A stretch of DNA of 64,000 bases from Roseibium album. GTDB taxonomy: Bacteria; Pseudomonadota; Alphaproteobacteria; Rhizobiales; Stappiaceae. Shown here one piece after another: positions 62,284 to 64,000 of the stretch (its first letter is position 1; each line of letters begins with the position of its first letter). The translations under genes were made by a program, and so were the position numbers. The notes below the pieces were generated by a model. That model had not been told where the DNA came from. It did not search any database and was given only the letters and a program-made list of their open reading frames with translations. The stretch is from the NCBI RefSeq assembly GCF_001404515.1, contig NZ_CXWE01000001.1, positions 992,001 through 1,056,000 of the forward strand, read 5' to 3'.

Positions 62284-63372
62284 CTACCCCACGACATTCC
62301 TGCCATCAACGATCTGCGGCGGTCGGGACATCTTGTAGAGGTGGGACATATGCGCCTGTACAACCTTCCAGGGGGCCAGGATGTTGAGTGAAACTCCGAA
62401 CTCATTCGCGGTCTTTATAACCATCCGGCTAAGTGCCCTGTTGTGCGTATGCGCGAACCGCGGAAAGAGATGATGCGCACAGTGGGCATTTGCTCCGCCT
62501 GTCAACGCAATTGCCAATCTCGAAGTTGGCGCCCAGTCGACCGAAGTACGTATTTGATGGTGGGCCCAATCCAGCGGAAGCTTCCCGTCTCCGTCAGGAT
62601 CAAAAAACTCGGCTTTGTCGCTGATGTGACTGCCGACATTGATCGCGACAAACAACAAGGATGCTGAAGAGACGAATACGAAGTAGTAGCCCGCCAGCAA
62701 AAAATACCCGTGTTCCGACATGAAAAACGGCATTGTCAGGAAAAGGCAAATGTGGATCATCTTGGATGTCGCGAATTCGGCAAGTGGCCAGACGCCCGAA
62801 AATTTGTTCGGCCAATTCCGTCTTGCCTTGCGAAGATGTTCAAAATCTTCGGCAAAGGCCAGATGGGGCAACACAAGTGCATACAGGAAAACGGCATACC
62901 AGCATTGAAATCTGTGCCATGGCCGCCAAGGCTTGGATGGCGACAGTCTTAGCAGGCTGGATCCGTCCGCATCAATGTCGGTTCCAGCAATATTGGGATA
63001 CATATGATGCAGCCTCAGATGCCGTTCGGCCCAGAGTTTTCCTGAAACCCCTATGAGTGAAAATCCGGCGAAAACACAAATCCCGTTCACCCATCTGGAG
63101 GCTGCAAATGAGCCATGCGCTGCATCATGACAAACCGTCGCGACAAGAGTGTAGATGCCCGCGCCCAAGACAGCGGCCGAAATCATAAGGATCCAAGGGT
63201 TCAGATCAGCATAAAGCAAGCTGTAGACAGCAGCACAAAACAGAAAGAAAAGGCCGGATCTGAACCATTGGCCAACGCCGGCAAACCGGCCTGTTTTGCT
63301 GCGGGAAAGGTATCTGCTCGCACGAGCATTGAGCTGCGATGAGAACTCGCTCTTGGGCTGGAAGCTGGGCAT
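62284..63372 (-). CDS. fatty acid desaturase-type membrane di-iron enzyme
   Basis: 362 aa, several transmembrane helices and three His boxes: HDAAHGS (from His82), HLRLHHMYP and NAHCAHHLFPRF. This is the acyl-lipid front-end-like desaturase/hydroxylase pattern. Substrate may be a lipid acyl chain. Confidence 0.9.
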   Translation of the reverse strand: MPSFQPKSEFSSQLNARASRYLSRSKTGRFAGVGQWFRSGLFFLFCAAVYSLLYADLNPWILMISAAVLGAGIYTLVATVCHDAAHGSFAASRWVNGICVFAGFSLIGVSGKLWAERHLRLHHMYPNIAGTDIDADGSSLLRLSPSKPWRPWHRFQCWYAVFLYALVLPHLAFAEDFEHLRKARRNWPNKFSGVWPLAEFATSKMIHICLFLTMPFFMSEHGYFLLAGYYFVFVSSASLLFVAINVGSHISDKAEFFDPDGDGKLPLDWAHHQIRTSVDWAPTSRLAIALTGGANAHCAHHLFPRFAHTHNRALSRMVIKTANEFGVSLNILAPWKVVQAHMSHLYKMSRPPQIVDGRNVVG

Positions 63373-63478
63373 TGTCTCACGTCACTTGATGGTTCTGATT
63401 GGGTTCAGCGCGAAAGCACGGCATTCTGTGCTGCGCGTGGCATTGGAAGGCTGGCAGAATGTGTTGATCCCAGCACCG

Positions 63479-64000
63479 CTATTGTGCCTTCATCCGTTTC
63501 TGCAAAAGTTCCATGAGTTCCCCATTCCTGGGAATGAGTTCAGCTTTGCCTTCCTGCTTGAGATAGTAAAAGCGCCCTGGTTTCAAGCTGGCGGGTAATT
63601 CGTAATCCATCCCGTCCCATTCATCTTCGCGAAACGCGTAGAATGCCCAGTGTCCGTTTCTGTCCTCCACGGCATCCAGAACATCGGTCAGATAGGATCC
63701 GCAATCCTTCCAGCGCCGCATGCAGCCGAACTCGGAAGCAACGACCCGTTTTAACGGAACGCGGTGGTGCGCGGCCCAGCTGTATGCCAAGTCGACATGG
63801 GATTTGACGGCTTGCCTGTCCCAGGCAAGATCTTGCCCGTCATAGAAGGTTTTCACGCCCGGATACCGAAGCGGTTTGTCTCGTCGCATGTTGCCGGCAC
63901 TGGTCGCCGCGTAGGGTTCATACATGTGAAATGCGTAAATGACCCGGTTGTCCGACAATGGAGCAGGCCACGCTGCAAGCGAACGCGGATTGGCAAACCA
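63479..64000 (-). CDS. GH5-like glycoside hydrolase, N-terminus beyond window edge
   Basis: The frame is open to base 64000, giving 173 visible C-terminal residues. VIYAFHMYEPYAATS and RVVASEFGCMRRWKDC carry the GH5 (cellulase-type) His-Tyr and nucleophile Glu (E-F-G) motifs; WAFYAFREDEWDGMDYEL is the final barrel strand with the conserved aromatic. Likely an endo-beta-glycanase; substrate unknown. Start lies outside the window. Confidence 0.78.
   Translation of the reverse strand, partial: WFANPRSLAAWPAPLSDNRVIYAFHMYEPYAATSAGNMRRDKPLRYPGVKTFYDGQDLAWDRQAVKSHVDLAYSWAAHHRVPLKRVVASEFGCMRRWKDCGSYLTDVLDAVEDRNGHWAFYAFREDEWDGMDYELPASLKPGRFYYLKQEGKAELIPRNGELMELLQKRMKAQ

Overview
The window (about 57-58% G+C by eye) looks like chromosomal DNA of a marine alphaproteobacterium, most plausibly Stappiaceae (Roseibium/Labrenzia-like). 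The reasons are three TRAP transport systems, catabolic islands run by LysR, IclR and GntR regulators, a DUF6455 protein, a DUF930 protein and a stand-alone gatB. Taxonomy is inference from gene content only.

Layout. 1-15.5 kb is mixed housekeeping: a truncated HlyD-type fusion protein, cupin and VOC proteins, soxR with a near-perfect sox box, a YjhX-type toxin-like gene, small orphans, a FliK-like/FlhB-tail-like pair, gatB, a GFA protein, a LysE exporter, a GT39-like membrane glycosyltransferase, a GNAT, an alpha/beta hydrolase and a DUF930 protein. 15.7-24.8 kb is a LysR-TRAP(DctPQM) catabolic operon with two SDRs, a duplicated SnoaL-like protein, an aldehyde dehydrogenase and a duplicated OsmC-like protein. 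25.2-32.2 kb is an IclR-controlled organosulfate island: sulfatase, SdsA1-like metallo-sulfatase, fused TRAP permease and TAXI binding protein.

32.6-52.8 kb is the most interesting part. It encodes a complete-looking, c-di-GMP-type, alginate-like polysaccharide machine: Alg44-like PilZ/HlyD protein, Alg8-like synthase, AlgX/AlgJ-like SGNH protein, a small membrane protein, AlgK-like Sel1 protein, AlgI-like MBOAT and a large exported protein of unknown fold. These are followed by a heme-motif hybrid histidine kinase and a sigma-54 response regulator. Next to them lie an AlgD-like GDP-mannose dehydrogenase and a degenerate phosphomannomutase-like HAD protein with a NUDIX hydrolase. I find five sequences with sigma-54 (-24/-12) spacing, placed before the RTX/DUF4114 gene, alg44, the algX-like gene, the PMM-like gene (minus strand) and algD. 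Related AT-rich repeats lie upstream of several of them. The simplest reading is one two-component/RpoN regulon that makes a GDP-mannose-derived uronan plus a calcium-binding matrix protein.

53.2-59.4 kb is a probable uronate salvage cluster (KdgF-like cupin, RraA-like aldolase, FCD-type GntR regulator, SDR resembling DEH reductases, TRAP DctPQM), with a repeated ATTTGTAAA-type motif in its control regions. 59.9-64 kb contains tRNA-Ser(GCU), a decayed IS3-family transposase, a maltose-acetyltransferase-like protein, a P-loop kinase-like protein, a fatty acid desaturase and the truncated end of a GH5-like hydrolase.
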